Of a stretch of DNA of 50,381 bases, positions 36,801 through 48,287 are shown in pieces (the stretch's first letter is position 1; each line of letters starts with the position of its first letter). A program made the translations under genes and the position numbers. The notes under the pieces are model-generated. The model saw only the letters and a program-made list of their open reading frames with translations. It ran no database searches and was not told the origin of the DNA. The stretch is from Cochliopodium minus. Taxonomy: Eukaryota; Discosea; Himatismenida; Cochliopodiidae. The DNA is taken from contig JAMYWO010000283.1 of NCBI GenBank assembly GCA_024220525.1, positions 1 through 50,381 on the forward strand, written 5' to 3'.

Positions 36801-39242
36801 TTTTTTAAAAAATTTTAAAAAAACTTTCACCATATTTTTGATTAATGATCCAATATTTTGTTAAAAATACATTTTTTTTCAATTTAATTTTATTTTTGTT
36901 GAAAAAAAAAAGATACACATCAAACGACTTCTACGGAAGAATAGTGACCTCCAAAAACGTAGAAAGCTACCTCCTTCTCCTCTCCAAATACAAAACAAAC
37001 CCACCAAGCCTCAACAGAAAGATCCTCTTCTACTTCGAATCATTCAGCAAACAAGGAAAGTCAAACTTATTTCTTCCGAACCTCCTCTTTCAAATTTCCA
37101 CGTTTAAACTCTTATCGGGAATCTTATCGGACTCTTTCTTTATCAAGGAGCATCCTCAATGGCATGACTTTGTACATCATTTGCTCGGTTTGTTCAATTT
37201 CGCTTTGGCGAATTCTCCAAAGAAGGGTGTGGTATTTGCTTTGGTACTTTTCGCCAGAAAGAAAATGGATATTCTTCATCAGCTCTTTGCTCCCATGTTA
37301 TTATTATTTTTTTTTTTTTGGGAATTAATTTTATTTATTTGTCATTTTAATCTTGAATTTTTTTTTTATCAAATAATGACAAATAAATTTTTATTTTTTT
37401 TTGTCATTTTATAATTTAGTAATTTTTTTTATTTTAATTTTTTTCATTTTAAATTATTGTTATTTTTTTTTATAATTAAATTATTTGTTTTTTTAATTTT
37501 TTTTTTATTCTTTATCTTTTATATTTTTTATTTTAAAAAATTTGTTTTTTGATTCTTTAAATTCATTTTTTTTAATTGAAATTTTTTAATTTTTTTTAAT
37601 TTTTTATTTTTTTAAAAAAATTTTTAGTCTCAAGCTCACAACAAAGGGACAATACGAGGAAGACGAGAACGATCTGATTCCAAGATCTCACCTCGAAGAG
37701 GAAGACGGAGAATATGACGAAGATTTTGTAGTTAAAGAAGATGTAAAGCTTGGAGAAGGAGCAGACGATTCCATTGAAGAAGATGATGAGGAATTTAACG
37801 AAAAAAAAGATCATCTAGAAAATAAGAGCACTGGTCTATTTTATTTATTTTTTATTAATTTTATTTCTTTATTTTTTGAAGAAAATAATATTTTATTTTA
37901 TTTTATTTTATTTTATATTATTCAATTTATTTTCCAATTTAGTTTGAATAAATTTTATATTTTATATTTTAGATTAAATTTATTTTTTATTTTATCATTA
38001 TTTTGATTTTATATTCTTTTAGATTATATTTTCTATTATATTTTAGATTAAAATATAATATTTTATTTCATATTTTTTATTTTTTTGAAATCATAATTTT
38101 TATTTATTTTATTTTTTAATTTTATCATATTTTATTTTAGTCGAAAAAGCACCAAACAAAAAAAATCCAAGAAAGAAAAAGAAAAGAGTTTTGGAGGAAG
38201 TGGACAACAAGGAGTTCGAGGAGGACATGAAGGAGATCGAAGAAATGAAAGAAAAGAAAAACTTGGTGAGAGTTCCACTTGATTGGTCTTCTTCTGAGAA
38301 CCAATCTATAAAATCTGTTTATGCTGAATATAAAGACAGGTAAAATCACAATTTAATATCTTTTATTTTATTCATTATTTTTTAATTAATATTTTTTTAT
38401 TATTTTATTTTTTATTTATTTTTTTAAAAATTTTTATTTTTTATTTTATTTTGTCAATTATTATTTATTTTTATTTTTATTTTATTTTCTTTTTGATTCT
38501 TTTTAATTCTTAATTCATTTTGATTTTATTTCATAATTTTTTATTTTTTATCAATTATTATTTATTTTTATTTTATTTCATTTTCTTTTTAATTCTTAGT
38601 TCATTTGATTTTATTTTGTCATAATTTTAAAATTTACATTTTTTAAACATAGGGAAGACGATGAGTTATTGGAGAGAATAAAGGTGATGGGAGACTTTGA
38701 CGAGATCAGACCACCCACACTTTACGACATTGCTAACCATCTTCTTCACCTCAAACTCCTCTCCGAAGAACGTTACCTTTCTGTGATTGCTCCTTTGGAT
38801 GTTCCTTCCAAAGTTCGAAGAGGTAAAAAATAAAAAATATTTAAAAAAAAATAAAAATAAAAATATTTAAATAATAAAATAAATTGATTTAAAAAATATA
38901 AAAAAAAAAATTAATTTAAAAATAATTTTTTTTTTTGAAACAGAAACTTCCAAAAGAAAAAATAATAAAAGAAAAAAGAACACAGAAAAATCTTCGTCAG
39001 AAGGAGAAATTTACGAAGAAGACATCCAAAAAGAAAACGTCCCACCCAACAAAAAGAGCAACAACAAAAAAAGAAAGCTCACCAAAAAATCCTCCTCCAA
39101 CAAAAAAAGTAAAGTTGTAGAAGAAATGGAAGATGAAATTGTTCTTCATGGTGAAGATAATGAGGATGTTGAAAGTTTTCGAATCGAAGAGAAAATTTCT
39201 TCTGGTGCTCAAAAGGGTGTCATAGAAGATGATGACATTTGA
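33842..39242 (+). CDS. Timeless/Tof1/Swi1-family replication fork protection protein, eleven exons
   Basis: Exons 33842-34151, 34301-34586, 34746-34908, 35005-35332, 35716-36181, 36441-36587, 36913-37296, 37628-37833, 38141-38339, 38653-38822 and 38944-39242 give 985 residues. The N-terminal armadillo-like Timeless domain is seen in DSLDQMLDRLMDDRTKRDT, LGKLKIVRSDFIPLML, and DMKDAILRSNETLLYFAKEL through LTICKNLL. The central part has ITYFTRFFVKC and the conserved LSYLRDMVQLTHKLYALLL. The C-terminal PAB-like part has VESYLLLLSKYKTN and LLFQISTFKLLSGIL, then acidic and Lys-rich tails. The family, with Tipin/Csm3, stabilises stalled forks and couples helicase to polymerase in the nucleus. It is shorter than human or yeast members (about 1200). 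Introns reach 383 nt. I did not see a circadian-Timeless-specific feature. Confidence 0.87.
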
Positions 39243-39380
39243 AAAAGAAAAAAAAAAATTTTGAAAAATATTTTTTGTTTTTTAATTAAAATAAAAGATT
39301 TGTTTCGAAAAAAAATTTATTTTTTTTTTGTTTTTTATTTTTTTTTACATAAATAATTTTTTTTTTTTTTTTATTTCCTT
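39243..39380. other. Spacer between convergent features
   Basis: T-rich spacer with long poly-T; nothing else seen. Confidence 0.4.
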
Positions 39381-39592
39381 TCACAAATCATCAGTTATTT
39401 CTCTTTCCTTGACATATTCCCTCACTTTATTCGATAATTTTTCATTTAAGTCTTTATTAATATTAACATCATGGACCAAAATGGAGATGCTGGTCATTTC
39501 GTTAAAGTCTTGATCCAATGTGATATGAAGAGACCATCCAAAAGTGAACTGTCTTTCCTGTTTAGAATCATTAGAATTGACCTCAGGCCATC
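39381..39592 (-). pseudogene. Orphan C-terminal exon of an unrecognised protein
   Basis: A minus-strand open exon (acceptor AAAG, start 39592, stop TGA at 39383-39381) encodes about 70 residues including FGWSLHITLDQDFNEMTSIS, with amphipathic, codon-like composition. No upstream exon is identifiable: immediately upstream is a TTTTA microsatellite, a single undetermined base (39699) and a segment duplicated from 42941. The gene is therefore either broken by the duplication or misassembled. Family unknown. Confidence 0.4.
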
Positions 39593-39599
39593 CTTTAAA

Positions 39600-39698
39600 A
39601 AATAATTATTTCATTTATTTTATTTATTTTATTTTATTTTATTTTATTTTATTTTATTTATTTTATTTATTTTATTTATTTTATTTATTTTATTTATT
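39600..39698 (+). repeat. (TTTTA/TTTATTTTA)n microsatellite ending at an undetermined base
   Basis: About 100 bp of TTTTA- and TTTATTTTA-type units, ending at the only N in the window (39699). The duplicated segment begins at the very next base, so the array sits exactly on a rearrangement or assembly junction. Confidence 0.9.
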
Positions 39699-39699
39699 N

Positions 39700-40826
39700 A
39701 CTTGTAGATGTTTTTTCAATGAATGTGAAATAAGGACTTATTCTACATTAAAGGGACCAAACAGAAATAATTTGCTACGCCCTCCTTTTCCCAGCGAGGA
39801 AACGATGACAGAAGAGATCCAAGAATCTTTTGGAAATAGTAAGTATCTACCCTATATTGAGGAAAAGTTGAATTGTGGATCTGCTGTTGCCATTTGTTTT
39901 TGTGGAGGAAAAATTTGTAAAAAAAAAATTCAAATTTTTTGTAAAATTTTTTTTTATTTAAATTTATTTCTTAACAGGTGATTTTTGCAATAATGGTTGT
40001 TGTTGATTTTAAAAATTGAAATTAATCAAAGTTTTAAACATACTCACAATAGTAAGAATAATTTATAATAATGATTTGTTGAGGTTTTGGCATTTTAGAT
40101 TTTTTTTAAAAGCAGATTTTCCAAGAAAGTGCAAACACATCAAAAAATTCACTATTTTTTCTTTGAATCTTTTTGATTGATTTTTGTGGTTTTCATGTGA
40201 CCATTCCTTTTGAAAATGAAAAAAAAAATAAAAAAAATAAATAATAAAAATGAATATACATTAATACTTTGTTGTTGGAGATTTATTTTTAGTTCTCAAA
40301 GTAAAGTAAAAGGGCTGATAATCTGCTATTTAAATATCCTCATCCTAATTGTCCTATTTATCATTTCACAAACAAAAATTTCTTTGTTTTATAAAATAAA
40401 GAAAATAATTTTTACTTTGAAAAAGATACAATGATCAAAACCGATAGAAATGTAAGATACATGAGAATAATTAGATTTTGTAAAAGAGTAGTAGTATTTT
40501 TATTTCCCAATCCAAGATTACATACATCATTCTTTATATCCAGAAGCATAGACATCTCCTTCATCTTCAAAATTAATTAGTAAGAACAAATAAAACATTT
40601 AATTTATATTTATTCTTATTGAAATTTTTTTTTTTTACTTTCCAGAAATTAAGTCATTCCTCTTCCACAATGGACCGAAGAAATATTTGTGACTACAATT
40701 TATTCTCTTTTCATCATTAATAATCCCAAAATTTTTAAAAACACTGTTACCTTTTTCGTCTCCTTAATTTTTATTTCATTATTTATTTTTTTATTTTTTT
40801 TATTATTTTTTTTTACTAGTTAAAAA
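39700..40826 (+). repeat. Duplicated ~1.1 kb segment, copy 1
   Basis: High similarity to 42941-44108 through exon-like and non-coding parts alike, with scattered substitutions and short indels. It includes a plus-strand open exon (39700-39917) encoding CRCFFNECEIRTYSTLK, an intron with CTTAACAG acceptor at about 39977, and a short tail (CDFCNNGCC then stop). Differences between copies in this exon are mostly amino-acid changing, arguing against strong purifying selection. Copy 1 lacks the membrane-segment exon found upstream of copy 2. Confidence 0.85.
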
Positions 40827-41698
40827 ATAACTACAGTGGAACATTATTTTGTAGAACTTCTTATCTTTTGAAAATAAAATTTAATCATTTTTAGAAAAAA
40901 GTAATTCTTAAAAGTTTACATTTTGTTGTGTAAGAGATTTATTTTTCAAGGAGATTTTTTACTAATTTTTAAGCAGAATAAAGATTGTTTACAAGAGAGC
41001 TCGGATGGATGTTAACATTAGAATCCTATGGAGTCGTAATTCAAGAAACAATTTTTAACAGAGTAGAACCAATTAATCTCTTCAAAATGAAAAACAGAAT
41101 TAAGAAAAAGACACTACAAGAACCTCGAAACAAGTAACTCATTCACAACTTTCCATTTTTATTTTTTCACCATCTCAAAACAATGTCGTTTTTTTTTAAA
41201 AAAAAATATCAAAAAATAAAATTATCAAAACTCAACACTTATGATGTTAATTATTTCTATAATTTACACGTTGTTAAAGAATAAACCTGACAGTAATGAT
41301 TTTTTCACAAACGGTCCGGATAGTCATTTATTGAAATAGAACAATATTCACTTTTCAAAAAATAATTCTCTTTAAATGAAGTGATAACTATGAATATCTT
41401 GAAAACAAATGCTTTTTTGCAAAGTAATTTGAAAAAACATTTTTTATTCAGACTTTAGATTTATAACTTAGAAGAAAATAGGGAGAAGAGTAAATCATTT
41501 TTACTTCATTTGGCCATCAACCCCACAGATTAATCACTTTTATTTATTCAAAGAATTAATTAATTGAAATTTAAAGAGATTTCAACCTTTAGGATGAGGA
41601 GAAACAATTTTTCCTTTTAAAAATGTCTAGATATCCAGACACATATTTTTTACCAAGATAAAAAATCAAAAATTTTTATATTGGAGAAATATATTTAC

Positions 41699-41812
41699 CA
41701 TTTGAAATAGATACTGTAAGTGATTGGCATGATGCAAATAATTTTTCCTAATATGATTAATAATTCCTTTAAATACATCTCCGCCATCAAGTGATTCAGG
41801 GAAATAAATCAT
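41699..41812 (-). CDS. Possible first exon of an unrecognised minus-strand gene
   Basis: An ATG at 41812 opens a 38-codon exon (MIYFPESLDGGDVFKG...) ending at a good donor, GGTAAATAT. It is divergent from the F-box gene 76 bp away. Further minus-strand open stretches exist down to about 40640, for example one reading YFFGPLWKRND at about 40650-40690 inside the duplicated segment, but I cannot assemble a convincing full gene. Confidence 0.3.
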
Positions 41813-41888
41813 TTAAACTAAAAAAAAATTAAAACTTTTAATCTCTTGTAAAAATTAAACCAATAATTAAGGCATTTAGATCGTTCAA

Positions 41889-42168
41889 ATGGATAACATT
41901 AATAATCAGCTGATACAGGAACAAGGGGGTAACTTAACAATAAATGAATTACCAAGAGATTTGAGGGAAAAATTTTGGTCATATTGTGATGATAAAGAAT
42001 TTTACAGATTGAGGGGTATTTGCAAACAATGGAAAAAGGAGATTGAAAATCCAAAATCTGTTAAACTTTTGGAGAGTATAAATAATTCTCAAAAAGAGAG
42101 CTTGAGATTTCTTGATGGAAAATATTTTTATAAGAATTATTCTTTCACGTCAATGGCTATCACAGATG
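41889..42168 (+). CDS. F-box-containing protein, N-terminal exon
   Basis: The ATG at 41889 begins a 94-residue frame with an F-box-like stretch, INELPRDLREKFWSYCDDKE then FYRLRGICKQWKKE, the usual Skp1-binding pattern (L-P, R-x-V/I-C-K-x-W). The exon ends at a G|GTAATT donor at 42168. A downstream open exon at 42538-42760 (acceptor TTTACAG) joins in phase as DGWIAMLLW..., after which the frame would close at 42939-42941. Without clear homology in that second part, the C-terminus is uncertain. F-box proteins recruit substrates to SCF ubiquitin ligases. Confidence 0.6.
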
Positions 42169-42537
42169 GTAATTCTTTCAAAAAAAAAAAAATATTAATT
42201 CTTAATAATAAATAAGGAAAATATATTGAAATAAAATTTTATATATATTATCTTGAGATTAAAAAACATTCAAATTAATCTCAGTGTAATCTAAAATATT
42301 TGCATCAGTTTTTGAGGATCCAAATACTTGATAAATATTGAACAAATACTTTAAATGTGTAATAATCAGATGCAATATTTCATTCCATAAATTTGCTAAC
42401 AAAATTTTAATTGATTAATATTGATCATTCATTTTTACTGACTTAATTTCAATTCACAAAATCATTGCACTAAGGAGGATATAGGGTAAAATAATTAAAT
42501 GATTTGATACCTTTAGAAATGATTGATTATTTTACAG

Positions 42538-43233
42538 GTTGGATTGCAATGTTGCTATGGAAAAGTATTGAGAATAACTCAATTTTCTTTTGCCTTGCTT
42601 TGTATGTTGTGTGGGAGTTACATTCACAGTACGAGAGGGGCAGGAAAGGGAGAAGACATTTCAATCATAAAACTCTCAATGATAATCAGTTTTTCATCTA
42701 TTTTTTTTCCTTTTGGGTTGGTAGGTTCCATTCTTTGCTTGTTCATAGAGTTTTTAAGGTAATAAAAAAATTGTTAAACAAGTATTTATTATTAAATTTC
42801 TTGAAATTTTTAATGAGAACTGTTGGATATCCAATTTATTTTAAATTAAATATTGTATCATAATTTTTTAAAAAAGTTGTTTAATTTTGTTTATTTTTTT
42901 CAAATTTTTTTTTTGAAAAAGGTTGATGGTTTGGTTGATAACTTGTAGATGTTTTTTCAATGAATGTGAAATCAGGACTTATTCTACATTAAAAAGACCA
43001 AACAGAAATAATTTGCTTCACCCTCCTTTTCCCAGCGAGGAAAAGTTGACAGAAGAGATCCAAGTACCTTTTGGAAATAATAAGTATCTACCCTATATTG
43101 AGGAAAAGTTGAATTGTGGATCTGCTGTTGCCATTTGTTTTTGTGGAGGAAAAATTTGTAAAAAAAAAAAATTCAAATTTTTTGTAAAATTTTTTTTTAT
43201 TTAAATTTATTTCTTAACAGGTGATTTTTGAAA
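42538..43233 (+). CDS. Uncertain membrane-protein exons overlapping the F-box downstream exon
   Basis: In a different frame from the F-box continuation, exon 42538-42761 reads VGLQCCYGK then a hydrophobic stretch (MIISFSSIFFPFGLVGSILC). It joins in phase across an intron to about 42922-43159 (RLMVWLITCRCFFNECEIRT...) and then to a short exon ending CDF-stop. The last exons are duplicated at 39700. No start exon or family is recognised. Both this reading and the F-box continuation cannot be right; transcripts would decide. Confidence 0.3.
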
Positions 43234-44108
43234 TGGTTGTTGATTTTAAAATATTAAAAGTAATGAAACAAGTTTTAAACATTCTCACAATAGTAAGAAT
43301 AATTTATAGTAATGATTTGTTGAGGTTTTGGTATTTTTGATTTTTTTTAAAAGCAGATTTTCCAAGAAAGTGCAAACACATCAAAAAAATCATTATTTTT
43401 TCTTTGAATCTTTATGATTGATTTTTGTGGTTTTCATGTGACAATTCCTTTTGAAAATGAAAAAATAAAAAAAATAAAAAAAATAAAATAAAAATGAATA
43501 TACATTAATACTTTGTTGTTGGAGATTTATTTTTAGTTCTCAAAGTAAAGTTTAACTGGTGATAATCTGCAATTTAAATATCCTAATCCCAATTGTCCTA
43601 TTGATCATTTCCACAAACAAAAATTTCTTTGTTTTCTGATAAATAAAAATTAAAATATGTTAGAAGAAATTATTTTTTTTTTGCTTATGATTAAAGATAC
43701 AATGATCAAAACCAGCAGAAATGTAAGATAGATCAGAATAATTGGATTTTGTAAAAGAGAAGTGGTATTTTTTATTCCCAATCCAAGATTACATTATTCT
43801 TTATATCCAGAAGCATAGACATCTCCTTCATCTTCAAAATTAATTAGTAAGAACAAATAAAACATTTAATTTATATTTATTCTTATTGAAATTTTTTTTT
43901 ATAACTTGCCAGAAAATAAGTCTTTCCTCCACAATGGACCGAAGAAATGTTTGTGAAAGAATAGATACAATTGATTCTTATTCAAGTTGGCCTGACTCAT
44001 TATTCCAAAAATTTTCAAAACACTGTTACCTTTTTCGCATCCTTAATTTTTTTATTTATTATTTATTATTTTTTTTTTTTTTATTATTTTTTTTTTGCTT
44101 GTTAAAAT
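42941..44108 (+). repeat. Duplicated ~1.1 kb segment, copy 2
   Basis: Partner of 39700-40826, in direct orientation, 3.2 kb away. Copy 2 carries an additional roughly 30-nt stretch near 43955-43995 and a premature stop in the last small exon relative to copy 1. Similarity ends in T-rich sequence before the Sel1-MYND gene. Confidence 0.85.
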
Positions 44109-44304
44109 ATAATTAAAGGAAATGGTTTATTGAGAAAAAAAATTTTTTTGAAAAACACAAAAAAATAAAAATATAAAAAATAATTTTATTTTATTTTATT
44201 TTTAAACAAAGTTTATACAAAAACTTTCCCAAGAGATATTTCAAATTAAATTTTTATTTTCGTTCAACAACCTTTGATTCAAGATGTAAACAAGATCTAT
44301 TGTA

Positions 44305-45875
44305 TCAGTTTTGAACACATACTTTTTTGTGTTCGACCCAATGTTTAGTTTGGCATTCCCTCGAACAATACTTTATTTTTTTACACCTAGAACAATATTT
44401 CAAGTTTTGATCGTTCTTACAAACAGGACAATAATTTATTTTGTCATCCAAATAAGTGGAAATGTAATCTTTATTTTTATTTGTACTCAGACCCATCACA
44501 TCCCTTGCAATCATTTCACCTTTTTTGGTGGGATTGTTGTTAAAATTCAAAAGTTTTTGAGCAATTTGGTTTCCTGATTTTGCTGCAATAGTTAAATAAT
44601 GTCTTCCTTTCTTGTGATCTTCTTCAGTGGCTTGTTGTTTTTATTGAAAAAAATATATATATTATTTGAATTTAAATTTATTTTAGATTTCCTTTTGTTT
44701 TTATTAACAAAAAAAAATTGATTATTTTTTTATTTACCATTCTTTTTAATAGGATAACACATAGCCATGCACAAAAAGGAATTGACTTGATTATCACTTG
44801 GAATTTCAGAAGAAATTTTGAAATAATGAATAGCTTTTTCATAATCTTTGAAATCGTCCATGTACATCTTCCCCATCATAAAGAATGCTTCTCCTTCCAT
44901 ATTCGTTATATTATTTTTGTCCATATATTTAAACGCTATTTCGAAATACTCTATTGCTGTTTTAAAATAATAAAAATTTGATAAAGTGCGGAATTAATTT
45001 GAAACAGCCAGTATTTTTCCTGAATCATTTTGTGTTGTTTTTTTTAATAATTTTTCACTTTTTTAAGTGATGTTTCAATAAAGGTTTCAAAGAACTTGAA
45101 TATAAAATTTCTAGTTAGTTTAGATCGAGATGATTTCGAGAATATTGATTCAAAATCATCGTGATCACTGTACCAGAAATCCAATATCTTTTTTATATTT
45201 AGAAAAAAATCAAATGATGTTGATTGTGATTACTATCTTCTTTATTGGGGTTGAAATATTTTATTATTTAGATTCAATTCAGTCTTTATTTTTTGCCAGA
45301 TAAAATTTATAAAACCTTTTCATGTTTTTGCTATATAGTATTACGGGATTGATATATAATGTATTTTTCTAATAAATAAAGATATCTTTTGTTTATATCA
45401 AATTATTCAAGAGAAAATTTTTACACTTTAACTTATTCTCCTTCCCTTCCATTAAATGATGATGTTTGGCAAGATAAAAATAGGCATCATTTACATTATT
45501 CTTGGCAGCCAATTCCATCATCTCCAATCCCTTCTTCAAATTCTTATTTCCCAGCTGATCAGTCATATAGATGATTCCCAATTGATATGCTGCTTCATTT
45601 TGGAATTTGATGGTACCTTCTCTGTATACTTTCTTGAAATAAGATTTGATAAGTTTTATATTCTCTCCATCATTATCATGCAGATTATGAAAAGCCCAAT
45701 AAAACATGGCGTGTGTATTCCCTAGATTTGCTGATTTCATCAACAACTCCATCCCTTTTTTAGTATTCTTTTTAATTCCATTCTTCCCTTCATAATAATC
45801 GTTTCCCTGATCAAAAAGTTTGTTTGATTCTATCTTTTTTTCTGGATTAAGATCTCCTTCACTCCCTTTGATCAT
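44305..45875 (-). CDS. Sel1-repeat protein with C-terminal MYND zinc finger
   Basis: Exons 45875-45425, 44956-44738 and 44630-44305 give 331 residues. Sel1/TPR-like repeats run from about residue 25 to 240 (KKGMELLMKSANLGNTHAMF, GLEMMELAAKNNVNDAYFYL, EKAIHYFKISSE). The C-terminal ~40 residues form a complete MYND finger: CPVC, CSRC, YCSRECQ, HWVEHKKVC, with all eight zinc ligands. MYND domains bind proline-rich peptides, so this is a likely cytosolic or nuclear adaptor. The first intron is long for the region (468 nt). It is the third Sel1 gene in the window but has no N-terminal zinc module like the 18-23 kb pair, so it is a more distant relative. Confidence 0.88.
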
Positions 45876-46034
45876 TTTCTCTTACAATTTTTTTTTTATT
45901 TATTTTGTTGAAAGATCCAAAAGAATAAACAAGAAAGCAAGTGATTTCATCTAAAAATAAGATGTCCACACTTTGAATCAGGTTTTTTAAAACATTCAAA
46001 AAGAAAAAAATTAATTAATAATAAAAAAAATCAA
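45876..46034. promoter_or_regulatory. Short divergent intergenic region
   Basis: 159 bp between divergent starts of the Sel1-MYND gene and the JmjC-like gene; A/T-rich, no motif recognised. Confidence 0.4.
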
Positions 46035-47751
46035 ATGAATTTTGCTTTTTTGATTTCATTCTTTCTATTTCTTCTCTTATTAATTTATAACTTTTATGAT
46101 TCCAATGAATCAAAAATCCCACAAACAAATTATCAACATACCATAAAGAAAATTAATAGAAGAGATTTGGATGAAGATATAATTGATACAAACGGAGATA
46201 TGAGATCAAATAACAAGGTATTATATCAAATTGAAATGAATTTCCTCTATAAAATAAAACAGTGTTAAAATAGTACATTATAAGAAAGGGTAATGAATAT
46301 GATAAACCCTTCATTATGAGATATAATCACAAATGGAAAGCATTGAAGAGATGGGACGAAGAATATCTCGATAAAAAATTGCCTGATGTGAAAGTTAAGA
46401 GAATTAAAAGGGATGTTCCTCATATTAAATACCATCCAAATAGAAAATTGGAATTAAAACTGCATCTAATGCTATCTGATCCTATATCATACGATCACTC
46501 TAATCATTTTATGAGTATGAAAGATTTCTTGGAGAAAATCAAGGATGATTCTTATGATGATGAGATATATTATTTGGAAGAGATGTTTCCAATTGTATTA
46601 TTGGAGGATATTGATCCAAGAAAAGATTTAGTAACAAAAATAATCTCCGCTAACAAAAAAGAAATTTCTCATGAAAATCATTTTTCAGAGATTAATCTTC
46701 TCATCGAAAAAAAAGCTTTCAAAAGAGCACTTCATTACGATTCACACATCAACATCTTCTCCCAAATACGAGGCCAAAAAAAATATCGTCTTTTCCCTCC
46801 CTCTCAACTTTTTCTGTTCGAATATTACCCTTACTTGTCTCCTTTCATGTATCATGTCAAGTTATCTGAAAATGATTTTTTTGGGTATAAACTTTTAAAT
46901 CATTCTTCTCAACTACTTTGTAAAAAAAAAAATTATTTAAATTTTAAATTTTAATAAAAAAATATTTTCTCAAAAGATTATGAGGGAATTTTGAAAAAGG
47001 TGAACAAAATTAACTTTTTAAATTTTAATAAAATTTCTTTTTTTCTAAATTAGGGAGAAACTTTATTTGTTCCTTCATATTGGTTATTTGAATATGAAGT
47101 TTTAGAAGAGGAAGGAAAAGGAAATGAATTCTCTATTACTTTAAACTTTAAAAAAATAGATCACTATGAAAGCTTCATTATGAGTTATGTTCCTTTACCT
47201 TTCAGTTCTTTTTTTAAAGGAAAAAATGATGTTTTGTTGGAAAGTTTTCCCCCATCTTTCACCAATAGTGATATTTACAAAAAAACTCTTTCTTTGACTA
47301 TATCTTTATTATTCAATGGATTATTCGGAGATAATTACGAAAAAGAGATTAAAGAATTATACAAATCAAGGTATTCTTAAATTTTTTTGTCGCCATTTAA
47401 TTATTATTACTTTTTTAAAAAAAAAGGTATTTTCATCTTTTTGGTGAATCAATTTATTCAATTCGTATCTGTGGGAAAAAACTAACTTCTTCTCAGTTAG
47501 AAGAAGCTGTTGAAGGACTTTCTTCTTGGGTTGAGCATTGTCTTTCTTCTTTTCAAAAAATAAATAATAAAGATATCCTAAAAATGCAAGTTTTTGATTG
47601 GTAAAGAACACATAATTTATTTTTTTATTTTTTATTTTAATTTTAAAGGGTTGAACATTACGTTTCTTCGGAAATTAATTCGAATGAAATTCCTTTATTT
47701 ATTCAAAATTGTTTCTTATTTTCTAATTTAATATTGGAAGTTGAAGATTAA
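46035..47751 (+). CDS. Membrane-anchored JmjC/cupin_8 (FIH-like) protein lacking the distal iron-binding His
   Basis: Exons 46035-46217, 46274-46919, 46977-46999, 47054-47370, 47427-47600 and 47649-47751 give 481 residues. Residues about 2-20 form a hydrophobic signal-anchor. The cupin fold is seen in HYDSHINIFSQIRGQKKYR (His215, Asp217 and a Lys at the usual 2-oxoglutarate position) followed by LFPPSQLFLFEYYPY, as in FIH/JMJD proteins. The second half, GETLFVPSYWLFEYE then FSITLNF, matches the family's GDxLYIPxxWWHHV...TVNFW segment, but no His follows the Trp. Family members hydroxylate protein or tRNA using Fe(II) and 2-oxoglutarate; with one ligand missing, activity is doubtful and a binding role is possible. 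It probably faces the ER lumen or the outside. Confidence 0.8.
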
Positions 47752-48287
47752 ATTATTCATCCACAAAAATGCGTTCTTATTAATAAAAATACAAAGTTAA
47801 AAAACTCCACAAAATTAAGTGTTTAGTATTTCTCCTCCCTGGTCTTCCATAGTATGTCATTGAACCACTAATTTTTTTTTTTTTTTTTTTGAACCACTAA
47901 TTTTTACTACAAGGAACTTATTCGATTAATTTTGTTTGGGTCAACAAATAAATAACTTTCCATCTGATTCTTTTTTAAAAATGCCACATAATCAATTTAA
48001 TTTCCTGATATCCTGATTGTTTCTCCAAATCATAATAAATCTCCGTTTTCTCAAAAAATAAATCTATTCCCAAAGTAAACTGACTTTCAATTATTTGAAA
48101 TTTAATTTATATTTTTTTTTTTTTTATACTTATTCTGCCAAGAATAAATAAATTTAAACAGAAATTTTGAGAATTGACAGAATAAAATCTATCAAAATGA
48201 ACAAAAAAGTGGTCAAAAGAAATTAAAAAATAAAAAATCAATTTTATAACGAAATATAAATCTACTTTTGTAAAGAAAACGATAAAA
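47752..48287. other. Intergenic region upstream of the right PKS
   Basis: A/T-rich. A 15-bp sequence (TGAACCACTAATTTT) occurs twice, at about 47860 and 47890, separated by poly-T. No gene seen; this is the presumed PKS promoter region. Confidence 0.45.

Noticed and set aside
40526-40568. A minus-strand reading ending DEGDVYASGYKE then stop, present in both copies of the duplicated segment.
   Set aside because: No donor/acceptor pair joins it in phase to the neighbouring open exon; conservation is explained by the recent duplication.
40987-41133. A 49-codon plus-strand open stretch (ELGWMLTLESYGVVIQETIF...).
   Set aside because: It has a natural stop and codon-like look but no start, no convincing upstream exon and no homology; other frames there are open too.
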